DNA from: Stenotrophomonas maltophilia
GTDB taxonomy: Bacteria > Pseudomonadota > Gammaproteobacteria > Xanthomonadales > Xanthomonadaceae
Direction: 5' to 3'
DNA: 64,000 nucleotides
Assembly (NCBI GenBank): GCA_002387845.1
Contig: DGLB01000007.1
Span: forward strand, 77,287-141,286
Of this stretch, positions 51,117 to 60,501 are shown one piece after another (within the stretch, counting starts at the first letter, position 1; each line of letters starts with the position of its first letter). The notes below the pieces were generated by a model. It was not told the origin of the DNA and did no database searches. It was given only the letters and a program-made list of their open reading frames with translations. The position numbers and the translations under genes were made by a program.

Positions 51117-53384
51117 ATGTTCCCGAACCGCACTGCCCACGGCCGCACCGCGTCCGTGCACCCCCTTGCTGTTGCCCTTGCCGCCCTGCTGCCATTGACG
51201 GCCGCAGCCCAGGACGCCCCCGCCGCCAAGGATCCGGTCGCCCTCGATACGTTGCAGGTAACGGCACAGCGCCGTGTGGAAAACGCCAAGGACGTGCCGG
51301 TCTCGATCTCGGCCATCCAGGGCGAGAAGCTGGACGTGCTGGGTTCGGGTGCGGACGACATCCGCTTCCTCTCGGCCCGCGTGCCCAGCCTGAACATCGA
51401 ATCGTCGTACGGCCGTGCCTTCCCGCGCTTCTACATCCGCGGCCTGGGCAACACCGACTTCGACCTCAACGCCTCGCAGCCGGTCTCGCTGGTGTATGAC
51501 GACGTGGTGCAGGAAAGTCCGCTGCTGAAGGGCTTCCCGCTGTTCGACCTGGCCGGCGTGGAAGTGCTGCGTGGCCCGCAGGGCACGCTGTTCGGCCGCA
51601 ACACCCCGGCCGGCGTGGTCAAGTTCGATTCGGCCCGTCCGTCGCAGGACGCCGATGGCTACGTGAAGGTGTCCTACGGCACCTATGACACCTGGAACAC
51701 CCAGGCCGCGTACGGCGGCCCGCTGACCGACCGCTGGTCGGCGCGCGTGTCGGGCCTGTATCAGCGCCGCGACAACTATGTCGACAACACCCGCGAAAAC
51801 GCCCCCGCAGAGGGCTTCGAGGGCTACGACGAGTTCGCCGGTCGCGTGCAGTTCCTGTACGAAGGCGACGAGTTCGAAGCGCTGTTCAACCTGCACAAGC
51901 GCAAGCTCAACGGCACCGCGCGTCTGTTCCGCGCCAACATCATCCAGCCGGGCAGCAACAAGCTGGTGGAGAACTTCGACCGCGACAAGGTCTCCAACGA
52001 CGGCGTGAACTTCTCCGAGCTGGACACCTGGGGCGGCAGCGCGCGCCTGCAGTGGAACCTGGGCGGCGTCACCCTGCACTCCATCACCGGCTATGAAACC
52101 GCCGAATCGCTCAACCACGGCGACATCGACGGCGGCTACGGTGCCAGCTTCCTCGGCGACGGCAACTACGGCCCGGGCTTCATTCCGTTCCCGTCCGAGT
52201 CGGCCGACGGCCTGCCCGACCACCGCCAGTGGACCCAGGAATTCCGCGTGGAATCCAACGAATGGGGCCGCTTCGACTGGCAGGCCGGCGTGTTCTACTT
52301 CGATGAAGACGTCACCATCGACAGCTTCAATTACGACTCGCTCACCCCGGGCAACCCGCAGACCGGCCATGCCGTGCAGAGCCAGCGCAACAAGGCCTGG
52401 GCGGTGTTCGCCTCGGGCGACCTGGACGTGACCGACAAGTTCAAGCTGCGTGCCGGCGTGCGTTACACCCAGGACAAGAAGGACTTCACCGCCAGCGTGC
52501 TGCAGGCGGTGCCGGGTGGCACCCCGGTCAGCGGCCCGTACATCGCCAAGACCGATGTCGATGACGTCAGCTGGGACCTGAGTGGTGTCTACCAGATCAC
52601 CGACAACCTCAACGCCTATGCGCGTGTGGCCAAGGGCTTCCGTGCGCCGTCGATCCAGGGCCGCCTGGCCTTCGGTGGCGTTTCGCAGGCTGACTCGGAA
52701 AAGGTGATCTCGTACGAGGCCGGCATCAAGGCGGATCTGTTCGATCGTCGCGCGCGTCTGGGCTTCAATGTGTTCCGCTATGACGTCGACGGCCAGCAGC
52801 TGATCGCGGTGGGCGGTGCCAACAACACGGCCACCCTGCTCAACGCCGACAAGACCGTTGGCCAGGGCGTGGAGCTGGACTTCGAGGCCTACCTGACCGA
52901 CCACGTGCTGCTGACCCTGGGCAGCAGCTACAACGACACCGAGATCAAGGACCGCGACCTGGCGGTGGCGATCTGCGGTGGCGGCTGCACCATCACCGAC
53001 CCGACCACGGTCATCAATGGCGGCACCTACGCGCTGGTCAACGGCAACCCGCTGCCGCAGGCACCGAAGCTGATCCACAACCTGACCCTGCGTGCGGGCT
53101 TCCCGCTCAACGACGCCAGCGAGCTGTACGTGTACACCGACTGGGCCTACCGCAGCCCGGTGAACTTCTTCCTGTACGAGTCGCCGGAGTTCCGCAGCCG
53201 CTCGTCGCTGGAAGGCGGCCTGCGCCTGGGCTACAACTGGGATTACGGCCAGTACGACGTGGCCGTGTACGGCCGCAACCTGACCGACCAGGTGCGCGTG
53301 GTGGGGGCGATCGACTTCAACAACCTCACCGGCTTCCTCAACGAACCGCGCACGTTCGGCCTGGAGTTCACCGCGAAGTTCTGA
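51117..53384 (+). CDS. TonB-dependent receptor, iron-complex type
   Basis: 755 residues from ATG 51117, signal peptide ending AAAQD. TonB box LDTLQVTAQRRVENAKDVPVSISA, plug FYIRGLGNTDFDLNASQPVSLVYDDV and VLRGPQGTLFGRNTPAGVV, barrel ending FGLEFTAKF. The plug style matches pesticin/ferric-siderophore receptors of Caulobacter and Xanthomonas. No linked siderophore genes, so the ligand is open. A hairpin and an intrinsic terminator follow. Confidence 0.9.
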   Translation: MFPNRTAHGRTASVHPLAVALAALLPLTAAAQDAPAAKDPVALDTLQVTAQRRVENAKDVPVSISAIQGEKLDVLGSGADDIRFLSARVPSLNIESSYGRAFPRFYIRGLGNTDFDLNASQPVSLVYDDVVQESPLLKGFPLFDLAGVEVLRGPQGTLFGRNTPAGVVKFDSARPSQDADGYVKVSYGTYDTWNTQAAYGGPLTDRWSARVSGLYQRRDNYVDNTRENAPAEGFEGYDEFAGRVQFLYEGDEFEALFNLHKRKLNGTARLFRANIIQPGSNKLVENFDRDKVSNDGVNFSELDTWGGSARLQWNLGGVTLHSITGYETAESLNHGDIDGGYGASFLGDGNYGPGFIPFPSESADGLPDHRQWTQEFRVESNEWGRFDWQAGVFYFDEDVTIDSFNYDSLTPGNPQTGHAVQSQRNKAWAVFASGDLDVTDKFKLRAGVRYTQDKKDFTASVLQAVPGGTPVSGPYIAKTDVDDVSWDLSGVYQITDNLNAYARVAKGFRAPSIQGRLAFGGVSQADSEKVISYEAGIKADLFDRRARLGFNVFRYDVDGQQLIAVGGANNTATLLNADKTVGQGVELDFEAYLTDHVLLTLGSSYNDTEIKDRDLAVAICGGGCTITDPTTVINGGTYALVNGNPLPQAPKLIHNLTLRAGFPLNDASELYVYTDWAYRSPVNFFLYESPEFRSRSSLEGGLRLGYNWDYGQYDVAVYGRNLTDQVRVVGAIDFNNLTGFLNEPRTFGLEFTAKF

Positions 53385-53391
53385 GGGTTGG

Positions 53392-53410
53392 TACCCACCG
53401 CTGGTGGGTA
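53392..53410. repeat. Hairpin TACCCACC/GGTGGGTA
   Basis: Perfect 8-bp arms, 3-base loop, 8 bases after the receptor stop, just before the terminator. Confidence 0.6.
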
Positions 53411-53423
53411 GGCACGGCAAATA

Positions 53424-53453
53424 AAAACGGCGCGGAGAAATCCGCGCCGTTTT
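53424..53453 (+). terminator. Intrinsic terminator of the TonB receptor gene
   Basis: AAAACGGCGCGGA-GAAA-TCCGCGCCGTTTT, a perfect stem with a stable GAAA loop and TTTT at the 3' edge. Confidence 0.9.
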
Positions 53454-53464
53454 CCGTTGTGCCG

Positions 53465-53487
53465 GTAGAGCCGACCGTTGGTCGGCT
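53465..53487 (+). repeat. SMAG REP (GACC subtype)
   Basis: GTAG plus AGCCGACC-GTT-GGTCGGCT. An identical copy at 54373 brackets the next small gene. Confidence 0.92.
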
Positions 53488-53705
53488 GCTTCCCCCCGCC
53501 AATCAAGCCAGTCGTGCCAGCCCTGCACGCCGGTCAACGTTGCTGCGGCGCAGAGCCTCCGGCACCGGATTCACCATGCCAGCATGGATGCAACTTCTTG
53601 CATTCCCCGCGCATGGCAGGGACGGCAGACTGCCCGGCCGAGAAACGGCTGCGCCCGCCGATGCGGGCCGCAAGCACCGTTCACCACGAGAAAGTGCAGA
53701 AGCAC

Positions 53706-54158
53706 GTGACCGATGACACGCAATCCACATGGCGCCGGGCGTTCCTGTTCTGGGGGACCATGGACGCCGTACAGATCCTGGTCTACGTCCTGGCGGCCCT
53801 CCACCATGGGCGTATCCCCTACGTGGACGATGTGAGTGAATCGCGCATGGTGCTGGAGAGCTATGGCGACGTAGCATTGCTGATGCTGGTGCCAAGCTGG
53901 ACGCTTCAGGCAGGCCTGTTCCTTTCCTGTGCCCTGCTGCTAAGGGGCAACCGGTTCGGGGTGTATGTTGCACTCGCGCAGGTGCCTCTACGATTGGTCA
54001 CGCTAATGCCATCGGTGCCGTTCGCGCTCGTGCTGGTCCGTCCGCTGGACATCGCGCCCAGCCTGCTGTGGGTGCTCTATGGGGGCCTGCTGTTGCTCAT
54101 CGAGGGACTGAAATTCCGGACGCTGCGGAAAGCTGGCCCCGTTCGCTCCAGTACATGA
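53706..54158 (+). CDS. Small membrane protein, unknown function
   Basis: 150 residues from GTG 53706 (VTDDTQSTWRRAFLFWGTMD); the upstream in-frame stretch is Pro/Cys-rich and poor. Four hydrophobic segments (about 12-30, 56-78, 84-102, 112-130) with WTLQAGLFLSCALLLRGNRFGVYVALAQVPLRLV in the middle. No family recognised. Lies between two identical SMAG copies. Confidence 0.65.
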   Translation: MTDDTQSTWRRAFLFWGTMDAVQILVYVLAALHHGRIPYVDDVSESRMVLESYGDVALLMLVPSWTLQAGLFLSCALLLRGNRFGVYVALAQVPLRLVTLMPSVPFALVLVRPLDIAPSLLWVLYGGLLLLIEGLKFRTLRKAGPVRSST

Positions 54159-54372
54159 CGGTCTCTTGCAGACGTCAGATCGCGTTCGATGAGGATGCGG
54201 CGCGACCGGGTCACCGTGACCTTCCTGCACCCCGCCTGCCTCCATAGCATGTGGGGTGGAGTGCATCGACTGCACGCTGCGACGCCAGCGTGTTCGCAAC
54301 CGCCCGTGGTGCAGGATGCCACCAGGCCGATTCTGGCGGAGCGCGCAGCGGGCGCGACGCCGCCTGTGCCCG

Positions 54373-54395
54373 GTAGAGCCGACCGTTGGTCGGCT
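54373..54395 (+). repeat. SMAG REP (GACC subtype)
   Basis: GTAG plus AGCCGACC-GTT-GGTCGGCT, seven bases downstream of the broken phosphatase gene on the opposite strand. Confidence 0.92.
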
Positions 54396-54401
54396 GCCCA
54401 A

Positions 54402-55252
54402 CTACAACGCGCTTTCCGGCCGCACCTTCAACACCGCTTCCTCGGCCGCGCAGTCGCGGCTGGAATGCAGCCCGGCCTTGCGCGCGGCAACGATCTCCTT
54501 GCGTGCAGCCAGCAGGTCCTTGGTAAACGCGGCGTTGTCATGCAGCCGTGCCACCGCGGCCGCACCCATGAAGCGCCCTTCCAGAATGTCGCTCTGCCAG
54601 TGCACGTTGCACACCAGGCGGCTTTCACCGTAGTTGCGGCCGCGCAGCTGGATCGCATCGGCACGCTCGGGCACGATTTCGGAAAGAATCAAGCGCCCAG
54701 GCCCAGCCGATCGAGGTGTGGCCGGATGGATAGGAACCGTTGCCGCGCAGGCCCTCTTCATCGTCCGGCGTGCAGGTCGGTTCGCCATTGAGCATGAACG
54801 GCCGCGCGCGCTGGTAATGCTTCTTGGCCACGCGGGTGGCGGCGCTGGCGTCAATCCGGCTGCGCTCCAGCAGGCGGTACAGCGCCGGGCGTCTTCTGTG
54901 CGTCCACATCCAGGCCGATGGCGCAGGAGAACTGGTTGGCCCCTTCCGGGAAGCCCAGCTCCGCATCTGCCGTGGCCTGGGCGAAGCGCGGACTGCCACG
55001 CAGCGCGCGCGCCTCGCGGCTGACCTGCTCGTCCAGCGCGAACCCCGCTGACCCCGCAACCGGCGGAGCCGGCACCAGATTCAAGCTGGCCGGCACGTCG
55101 CGAACGGGCAGGTAGCCCACCGCCTTGGTCACCACCGACGCCTCCACCGGCGTGCCCTGCGGGGCGGCGGTGGTGGCACAGCCGGCCAGAACCGTCATCA
55201 CGGCGGCGGCCAGGGCGGGGCGCAGAAGCGCAGATGGGGTGAACAACGACAT
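54402..55252 (-). pseudogene. phoN: Class A nonspecific acid phosphatase, broken by two +1 insertions
   Basis: Starts ATG 55252 (MSLFTPSALLRPALAAAVMTVLAGC, lipoprotein signal). Reads in one frame to SCAIGLDVDAQKTP, in a second to PALYRLLERSRIDA...KKHYQRARPF...GSYPSGHTSIGWAWAL, and in a third to ILSEIVPERADAI...SRLVCNVHWQSD. All three phosphatase blocks (KX6RP, PSGH, SRX5HXD) survive but in different frames. Single extra bases at about 54886-54889 (GGG for GG) and 54691-54692 (AA for A) explain both. Removing them gives a 282-residue protein of normal length. Either a recent pseudogene or homopolymer errors in the sequence. Confidence 0.85.
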
Positions 55253-55485
55253 GGGCAGCACTCGGGAACGATGAGCCCGCATGATCGCAGCTTCACCGGT
55301 CCCTGCCAGCGGCCGCAGGTCATGCCGCCAGACCCGGCATAACCGCTGAGAGTGGTTGCAGATGCAAGGAATACGGCACTGGTTCACGGAAATTCACGCG
55401 CTGCCCAGCATAGCTTCGGCCCCGGCAGCTTCCCCACGAGGGTGCCGGCAACCAGGGGGATCATCCAAACATCCGGAGACACTCG

Positions 55486-56367
55486 ATGCAAAGCAAAGCA
55501 GTGGGGACGGGGGCCATGCTGGCCCTCGGCTTGATGCTCACGTGCGCCAGCGCCCAGGCCGCCGACGTGGTGGGCGTGGCCTTCGTGCACGGCACCGGCA
55601 AGCAGACTGACGCCCGCGCCGACTACTGGCAGCCGGCCATCATCGACACCGTGCGCCAGGGCCTGCCCAACAGCGGCAACTACACGGTCATCAACTGCGA
55701 TTTCGAGCAGTACATGTGGAAGCCCGAAGCGGCCGGCTGCCTGGCTACCCAGCTCACCAGCTTCATCAACAGCAAGGGCATCACCAAGTTGGTGGTGATC
55801 ACCCATTCCAACGGCGGCAACGTGGTCCGCTGGATCCTCTCCAACCCCACCTACGACAGCCGCTACCCGAAGCTGATCCAGACCATCAGCAAGGTCACCG
55901 CGCTGGCCCCGTCCTCGGCCGGCACGCCGCTGGCTGATGCCGTGCTCAACGGCAACGTGTTCGAAGCCTCGGTCGGCTGGCTGCTGGGCTACCAGAACGA
56001 TGCCGTGCGCATGCAGCAGGTCGGCTGGATGGCCACCTACAACGCGCAGAACCTGTACGGCACAGCAGGCCGCCCGGCGCTGCCCAAACCGTTCCGCGCC
56101 GTGGTCGGCACCGACGTCGACTCGGCCGTGTGGGACAGCGACAGCTACTGCGGCAGCTATCCGCTCAACGTCGGTCTGGAGTTCACCCAGAACTGGCTCA
56201 CTAGTTGCTCGGACGGCTTCCTGGAGTGCAGCAGCCAGCGCGCCGCCGGCACCGTGTGGTTCAACGACACCACGCGCACCGCCGGGGCCGAGCCGCTCAG
56301 CCACAACCAGAGCCGGCGCGAATGCTTCGGCCTGGGCACGATCCTGCGCAACGACCTCACCCTTTAA
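55486..56367 (+). CDS. Secreted lipase-like alpha/beta hydrolase
   Basis: 293 residues, signal peptide ending AQAAD. The N-terminal strand VVGVAFVHGTGKQTDARADYW carries the oxyanion HG, and the nucleophile is in VVITHSNGGNVVRWIL (Ser near residue 108). Six cysteines in the C-terminal third (SYCGSYP, TSCSDGFLECSS, RRECFG) suggest disulfides. Followed by a DUF4785-like gene after 10 bases. Substrate unknown; a lipase or esterase. Confidence 0.75.
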   Translation: MQSKAVGTGAMLALGLMLTCASAQAADVVGVAFVHGTGKQTDARADYWQPAIIDTVRQGLPNSGNYTVINCDFEQYMWKPEAAGCLATQLTSFINSKGITKLVVITHSNGGNVVRWILSNPTYDSRYPKLIQTISKVTALAPSSAGTPLADAVLNGNVFEASVGWLLGYQNDAVRMQQVGWMATYNAQNLYGTAGRPALPKPFRAVVGTDVDSAVWDSDSYCGSYPLNVGLEFTQNWLTSCSDGFLECSSQRAAGTVWFNDTTRTAGAEPLSHNQSRRECFGLGTILRNDLTL

Positions 56368-56377
56368 GGAGCCCGAC

Positions 56378-57586
56378 ATGACCTCACCCGTGAAACTCGC
56401 GGCGGCCATGGCCGTCGCCCTCGCCGCGTTGCCGTTGCAGGCCGCGCAACCGCTTCAGGCCGCGCGCAGCACCGATCAGGTGCCCACCCGCGTGGAAAGT
56501 GCGCCGTTGCCGGCCGAGGCCGGTGAACGCCAGCCGGTCAGCTTCGCCTGGGCGCTGGACCCCACCCAGGCGCTGGCCGACCCGGCCCCGTTCGTGGCGA
56601 TCAGCCGCAGTTACTGGGAAATGGTGGACGGCAGCGCGCTGCAGCAGGGCGTGGCCCTGCCGATGACCGCGCCGGACGCCGTGATCCAGGTCAGCCCGGC
56701 CCCCGGCGCGCGCCGCCTGAGCCCGGCGCAGTGGCAGCTGCGCGATCCGGCCGGCACCTTGAAGGTCGAGCAGGTGGTCGACAGCCAGCAGCTGCAGGCC
56801 GCCGGCATGCCGGTGCAGGCGGGCACCGCCATGGCCCGTACCGGCAAGACCGCCGCTGCCGGCACCTACCGGCTGCAAAGCGCGCAGGCGCAGGGCCGCT
56901 ACGTGGTACAGGTGCTTGAACCCAACAGCCCGATCAGCCTGCGCCTGCAGGGCAGCCGCGACCAGGTGCTGGCCGGCGGCACGCTCACGGTCAGCGCGCA
57001 GCTGGTGGACGACGGCGGCAGCACCCAGAGCGGTGCCACGCGCAATCTGGTGCGCAGCCTGCCGGCCGGCGGTGAAGCCCTGCTGGTGGCCCCGGATGGC
57101 CGCAGCTGGCCGGTGCCGCTGCAGACCAGCAAAACCGGGCTCACCGCGCAGGTAACGGTTCCGCAGGACGCCGGCAACACCCAGGGGCTGTGGGAGCTGC
57201 AGGCGTTCATCAGTGCCAACGGGGTGCAACGCGACGCCAAGATCGCCTTTGCCGTGGCCCAGCCGACCGCCCGTTTTACCGGCCAGGTCCAGGCGGACGC
57301 CGGCCAGCGCGTGCTGCAGCTGCCGTTGCAGGTGGGCGCGCCCGGCCGCTACGAGGCGCGCGGCACGCTGTACGCCACCGGGCCGGACGGCCAGCTGCGG
57401 CCGGTGGCCCAGGCGCACAGTGCGGCGTGGTTTGATTCGGCGGGCACCGGCACGTTACGCCTGCCGTTCGACAGCGTGGCCCTGCCCCAGGGCTACGGTG
57501 CGCCGTTCCAGGTGCGCGCGCTGGAGCTGCGTGACCAGACCCGCATGGCACCGATCGAATCGCGGGCCGTGGCGGTTTCGTTCTGA
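56378..57586 (+). CDS. Secreted DUF4785-like protein, lipase-linked
   Basis: 402 residues with a signal peptide (AMAVALAALPLQAAQ). All-beta, Ala/Gln-rich with Ig-like repeats (FVAISRSYWEMVDGSAL, VIQVSPAPGARRLSP, GTYRLQSAQAQGRYVVQVLEP, LTVSAQLVDDGG). The arrangement matches DUF4785 proteins I know from Legionella and Xanthomonadaceae. Spaced 10 bases from the lipase gene, with GGAG before its ATG. Possibly a partner or chaperone of that enzyme (inference). Confidence 0.65.
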   Translation: MTSPVKLAAAMAVALAALPLQAAQPLQAARSTDQVPTRVESAPLPAEAGERQPVSFAWALDPTQALADPAPFVAISRSYWEMVDGSALQQGVALPMTAPDAVIQVSPAPGARRLSPAQWQLRDPAGTLKVEQVVDSQQLQAAGMPVQAGTAMARTGKTAAAGTYRLQSAQAQGRYVVQVLEPNSPISLRLQGSRDQVLAGGTLTVSAQLVDDGGSTQSGATRNLVRSLPAGGEALLVAPDGRSWPVPLQTSKTGLTAQVTVPQDAGNTQGLWELQAFISANGVQRDAKIAFAVAQPTARFTGQVQADAGQRVLQLPLQVGAPGRYEARGTLYATGPDGQLRPVAQAHSAAWFDSAGTGTLRLPFDSVALPQGYGAPFQVRALELRDQTRMAPIESRAVAVSF

Positions 57587-57630
57587 AGGAGGGCGGGATG
57601 GGGCTTCGGCCCCGTCCCGCAATTGCGGGC

Positions 57631-58455
57631 CTAATCCGCGAACGCGGTCAGGTGCCCGTTGTGCTCCTGCACCCGCACCGGGCCGCCGAATACCTCGGAA
57701 AGCGGCGCATCGCGCAGCAGCTCGGCCCGCGGCCCATCGGTGACGATGCGCCCGCCACGCAGCAACACCACCCGCTCGATCTCCGGAATCACTTCCTCGA
57801 TATGGTGGGTCACCAGCACCAGGGTGATGCCTTGGGCCGCCAACGAGCGCATGGTGCTGATCAGTTGCTGGCGCGCCACCAGGTCCAGCCCGGTGGACGG
57901 TTCATCCAGCAGCAGCGCCTGCGGCCGGTTCACCAGTGCCCGCGCGATCAGCACCCGCCGGGTCTCACCCGCAGACAGCTCCGCATAACCACGCGCCAGC
58001 AGGGGCAGGGCACCGGTCAGGGCCAGCGCCTGGCGCGCCCGCTCGCGCATGTCGGCGGTCACCTCGCGGAACGCCGGCACCACGAAGCTGGCGAAGAAGC
58101 CGGTCAGCACCGCCTCTTCCACGGTCAGCCCGGGCATGTCCGAGAGGTTGGCGCTGAGGTCGCCAGTGACGATGCCGAGCTGCGAGCGCAGCCGGTCCAC
58201 CTGCCAGCGGTTCTGGCCCAGTACCTTCACCGCCACTGTGCCGTCGCCATGCGCCAGCGGGTACAGCTCGCGGGTGATCAGCTTGATGAAGGAGGACTTG
58301 CCGCACCCGTTCGGGCCCAGCAGGGCGGTGTGCTGGCCCTGCGCGATGCGCAGGCTGAGGTCGTGCAGCACCCGCACCTGGCCGCGGATGACGCAGGCAC
58401 GGTCCAGTTCGATCAGCGGGGCGGGGGTCACGGCGGCGGGAACTGCAACGGTCAT
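57631..58455 (-). CDS. ABC transporter ATP-binding protein
   Basis: 274 residues from ATG 58455. Walker A GPNGCGKSS (near residue 47), Q-loop, signature LSAGETRR (near 165), Walker B ALLLDEPST and the switch His in VLVTHHIEEV. No permease is adjacent, and the layout resembles ATPases of the YlmA/ModF type, so its partner is unknown. Divergent from the desaturase gene. Confidence 0.88.
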   Translation of the reverse strand: MTVAVPAAVTPAPLIELDRACVIRGQVRVLHDLSLRIAQGQHTALLGPNGCGKSSFIKLITRELYPLAHGDGTVAVKVLGQNRWQVDRLRSQLGIVTGDLSANLSDMPGLTVEEAVLTGFFASFVVPAFREVTADMRERARQALALTGALPLLARGYAELSAGETRRVLIARALVNRPQALLLDEPSTGLDLVARQQLISTMRSLAAQGITLVLVTHHIEEVIPEIERVVLLRGGRIVTDGPRAELLRDAPLSEVFGGPVRVQEHNGHLTAFAD

Positions 58456-58601
58456 GAATAGGGGGCCAGACTCACGAAGGACGAAAACAACTGAATGACT
58501 GCGCAAAAATGGCACCAGAGGGATGCAGATTGCAACGTCTGCCCCCATCATGGACGTACCTGACCCTGTCCATCTGCTGGCCGAAGGCCTGGAGTTCTGC
58601 A

Positions 58602-59804
58602 ATGCCCGAGATGCTCATCAACTTCCTGACCGGCGGCGTCGCCGGCCTTGGCTGGTGGGGCATGGCGCTGGTGCTGCTGGTGTTCACCCAGCTCACCATC
58701 TTCGCTGTGACGCTGTACCTGCATCGCAGCCAGGCGCACCGCGGGGTGGACTTCCACCCGGTCATTTCGCACTTCTTCCGCTTCTGGGTGTGGCTCACCA
58801 CCTCGATGATCACCAAGGAGTGGGTGGCCATCCACCGCAAGCACCACGCCAAGGTGGAAACCGAGGAAGACCCGCACAGCCCGGTCACCAAGGGCATCGG
58901 CAACGTGTTCTGGCGCGGCGTGGAGCTGTACCGCGAAGCGCGCACGCTGCGCGCCGATATTGACCAGTACGGGCGCGGCGCGCCGGACGACTGGATCGAG
59001 CGCCACCTGTATACCCCGCACGCCAACCTCGGCCCGGCCGTGTTGTTCTTCATCAACACCGCCCTGTTCGGCCTGCCCGGCGTGGCCCTGTGGGCGATCC
59101 AGATGGCCTGGATCCCGTTCTGGGCCGCCGGCGTGGTCAATGGCCTCGGCCACTGGTGGGGCTACCGCAACTTTGAATCCGCCGACACCTCCACCAACCT
59201 CACCCCGTGGGCGTTCTGGATCGGCGGCGAAGAACTGCACAACAACCACCATGCCTTCCCCAGCTCGGCGCGCTTCTCGATGCGGCGCTGGGAATTCGAC
59301 ATCGGCTGGGCCGCCATTCGCGCGCTGCAGGCGCTGAAGCTGGCCAAGGTGCTGCGCGTGGCCCCGAGCATGGACGTGCGCCCGAACATCGCGGTGCCGG
59401 ATGCGGAAACCCTGAAGGCGCTGCTGTCGCACCGTTTCCAGGCAATGACCGACTACCAGCGCAATGTGTTCGTGCCGGCCCTGCGCGAAGAGGCCGCGTT
59501 TGCCGGGGCCAAACTGCGCAAGCTGCTGCCGCGCCGCATGCGCCGTGGGCTGGTCAACGACGGCCGCTGGTTGAAGCCGGCCTGTCGCGCCGAGCTCAAC
59601 AGCTGGGTGGAGCAGCGCCCACGCATCCGCGTGCTCGTCGAGCATCGTGCACGCCTCTCCGCACTGCTGGAAGCGCGCAGCAACGATGCCGCCGAGCGCC
59701 TGACCAAACTGCAGCAGTGGTGCCAGGAAGCCGAAGCCAGCGGCATCGCCGCCCTGCAGGCTTACGCCGCACGGCTGAAGGGCTACGCCCTGACGGCGCA
59801 CTGA
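58602..59804 (+). CDS. Fatty acid/acyl-CoA desaturase
   Basis: 400-residue membrane di-iron desaturase introducing a double bond into acyl chains. Three His boxes: HRSQAHRG (near 42), HRKHHAK (near 78) and HNNHHAF (near 215), with membrane helices between. C-terminal 140 residues are helical and charged (LLPRRMRRGLVNDGRW, RLSALLEARSNDAAERLTKLQ). ATG 58602 follows TGGAG. Stop to next start is three bases. Confidence 0.93.
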   Translation: MPEMLINFLTGGVAGLGWWGMALVLLVFTQLTIFAVTLYLHRSQAHRGVDFHPVISHFFRFWVWLTTSMITKEWVAIHRKHHAKVETEEDPHSPVTKGIGNVFWRGVELYREARTLRADIDQYGRGAPDDWIERHLYTPHANLGPAVLFFINTALFGLPGVALWAIQMAWIPFWAAGVVNGLGHWWGYRNFESADTSTNLTPWAFWIGGEELHNNHHAFPSSARFSMRRWEFDIGWAAIRALQALKLAKVLRVAPSMDVRPNIAVPDAETLKALLSHRFQAMTDYQRNVFVPALREEAAFAGAKLRKLLPRRMRRGLVNDGRWLKPACRAELNSWVEQRPRIRVLVEHRARLSALLEARSNDAAERLTKLQQWCQEAEASGIAALQAYAARLKGYALTAH

Positions 59805-59807
59805 CGC

Positions 59808-60137
59808 GTGCGCCGCGTTTTCTGCATCGCGCTGCTGCTGGCCAGCGGCAGCGCGTGGGCCCAGGTGGCCGACACCGGTACCTACCTGCAGCGCATGGAT
59901 ACCGACGCTGACGGCAAGGTCAGCGTGGAGGAGTACGTCGCGTGGATGATGTATGCGTTTGATCGCATGGACCGAAACGGCGACGGTGTCTTGAGCAGTG
60001 ATGAGCTGCCGGGCGGGAAGGGCAAGCCGATCACCCGCGAGCAGCAGCGCCAGACGATTGTCGAACGCTTCCACAAACAGGATGCGAACAAGGATGGCTT
60101 CCTGAGCGCGAAGGAACTGTCCGCACCGCCGCGCTGA
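59808..60137 (+). CDS. Secreted EF-hand protein
   Basis: 109 residues from GTG 59808; signal peptide ending AWAQ. Three EF-hand loops DTDADGKVSVEE, DRNGDGVLSSDE and DANKDGFLSAKE, so a periplasmic calcium-binding protein. The start is three bases after the desaturase stop, suggesting translational coupling, though no functional link to the desaturase is known. Confidence 0.85.
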   Translation: MRRVFCIALLLASGSAWAQVADTGTYLQRMDTDADGKVSVEEYVAWMMYAFDRMDRNGDGVLSSDELPGGKGKPITREQQRQTIVERFHKQDANKDGFLSAKELSAPPR

Positions 60138-60213
60138 TCCCGCATGATGAATTCCTCAACATCCGCACGAATCGGCCGATAACCCGCTGACACCCCGCCT
60201 GAAGGACCAGGAC

Positions 60214-60501
60214 ATGCACCACAACCACGCCAAGCCCGCCGCCGCACTCATCACCGCCCTGCTGATGGCCACTGGCCTCACCGGCTGCGTCACCCTCTCC
60301 GGCACCTACGTCGTCTCCGCCACCACCCCGGAGAACCGCGACCTCGCGCCCAACCTGCGCGTCACCGCAGACGGCAACGGCATCTATGCCGCGCGCAATG
60401 CGCTCTGCTCCGCACACCCCGGTGCCACCATCCTCATCAAGGACCTCCAGACCGGCGAAGAGCTGAAGTCCGAGAGCCCCTACACCTGCAAGTCGAAGTA
60501 G
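60214..60501 (+). CDS. Small lipoprotein
   Basis: 95 residues; signal MHHNHAKPAAALITALLMATGLTGCVTL with lipobox LTGC. The mature part has GTYVVSA, NGIYAARNALCSAHPGA and two further Cys (LCSAH, YTCKSK). Resembles short Xanthomonadaceae lipoproteins of unknown function. GGACC precedes the ATG. Confidence 0.7.
   Translation: MHHNHAKPAAALITALLMATGLTGCVTLSGTYVVSATTPENRDLAPNLRVTADGNGIYAARNALCSAHPGATILIKDLQTGEELKSESPYTCKSK

Noticed and set aside
51108..53537. An 809-codon minus-strand frame opposite the TonB receptor
   Set aside because: Fully antisense to a receptor with plug and barrel motifs; no domain, signal or ribosome site of its own.
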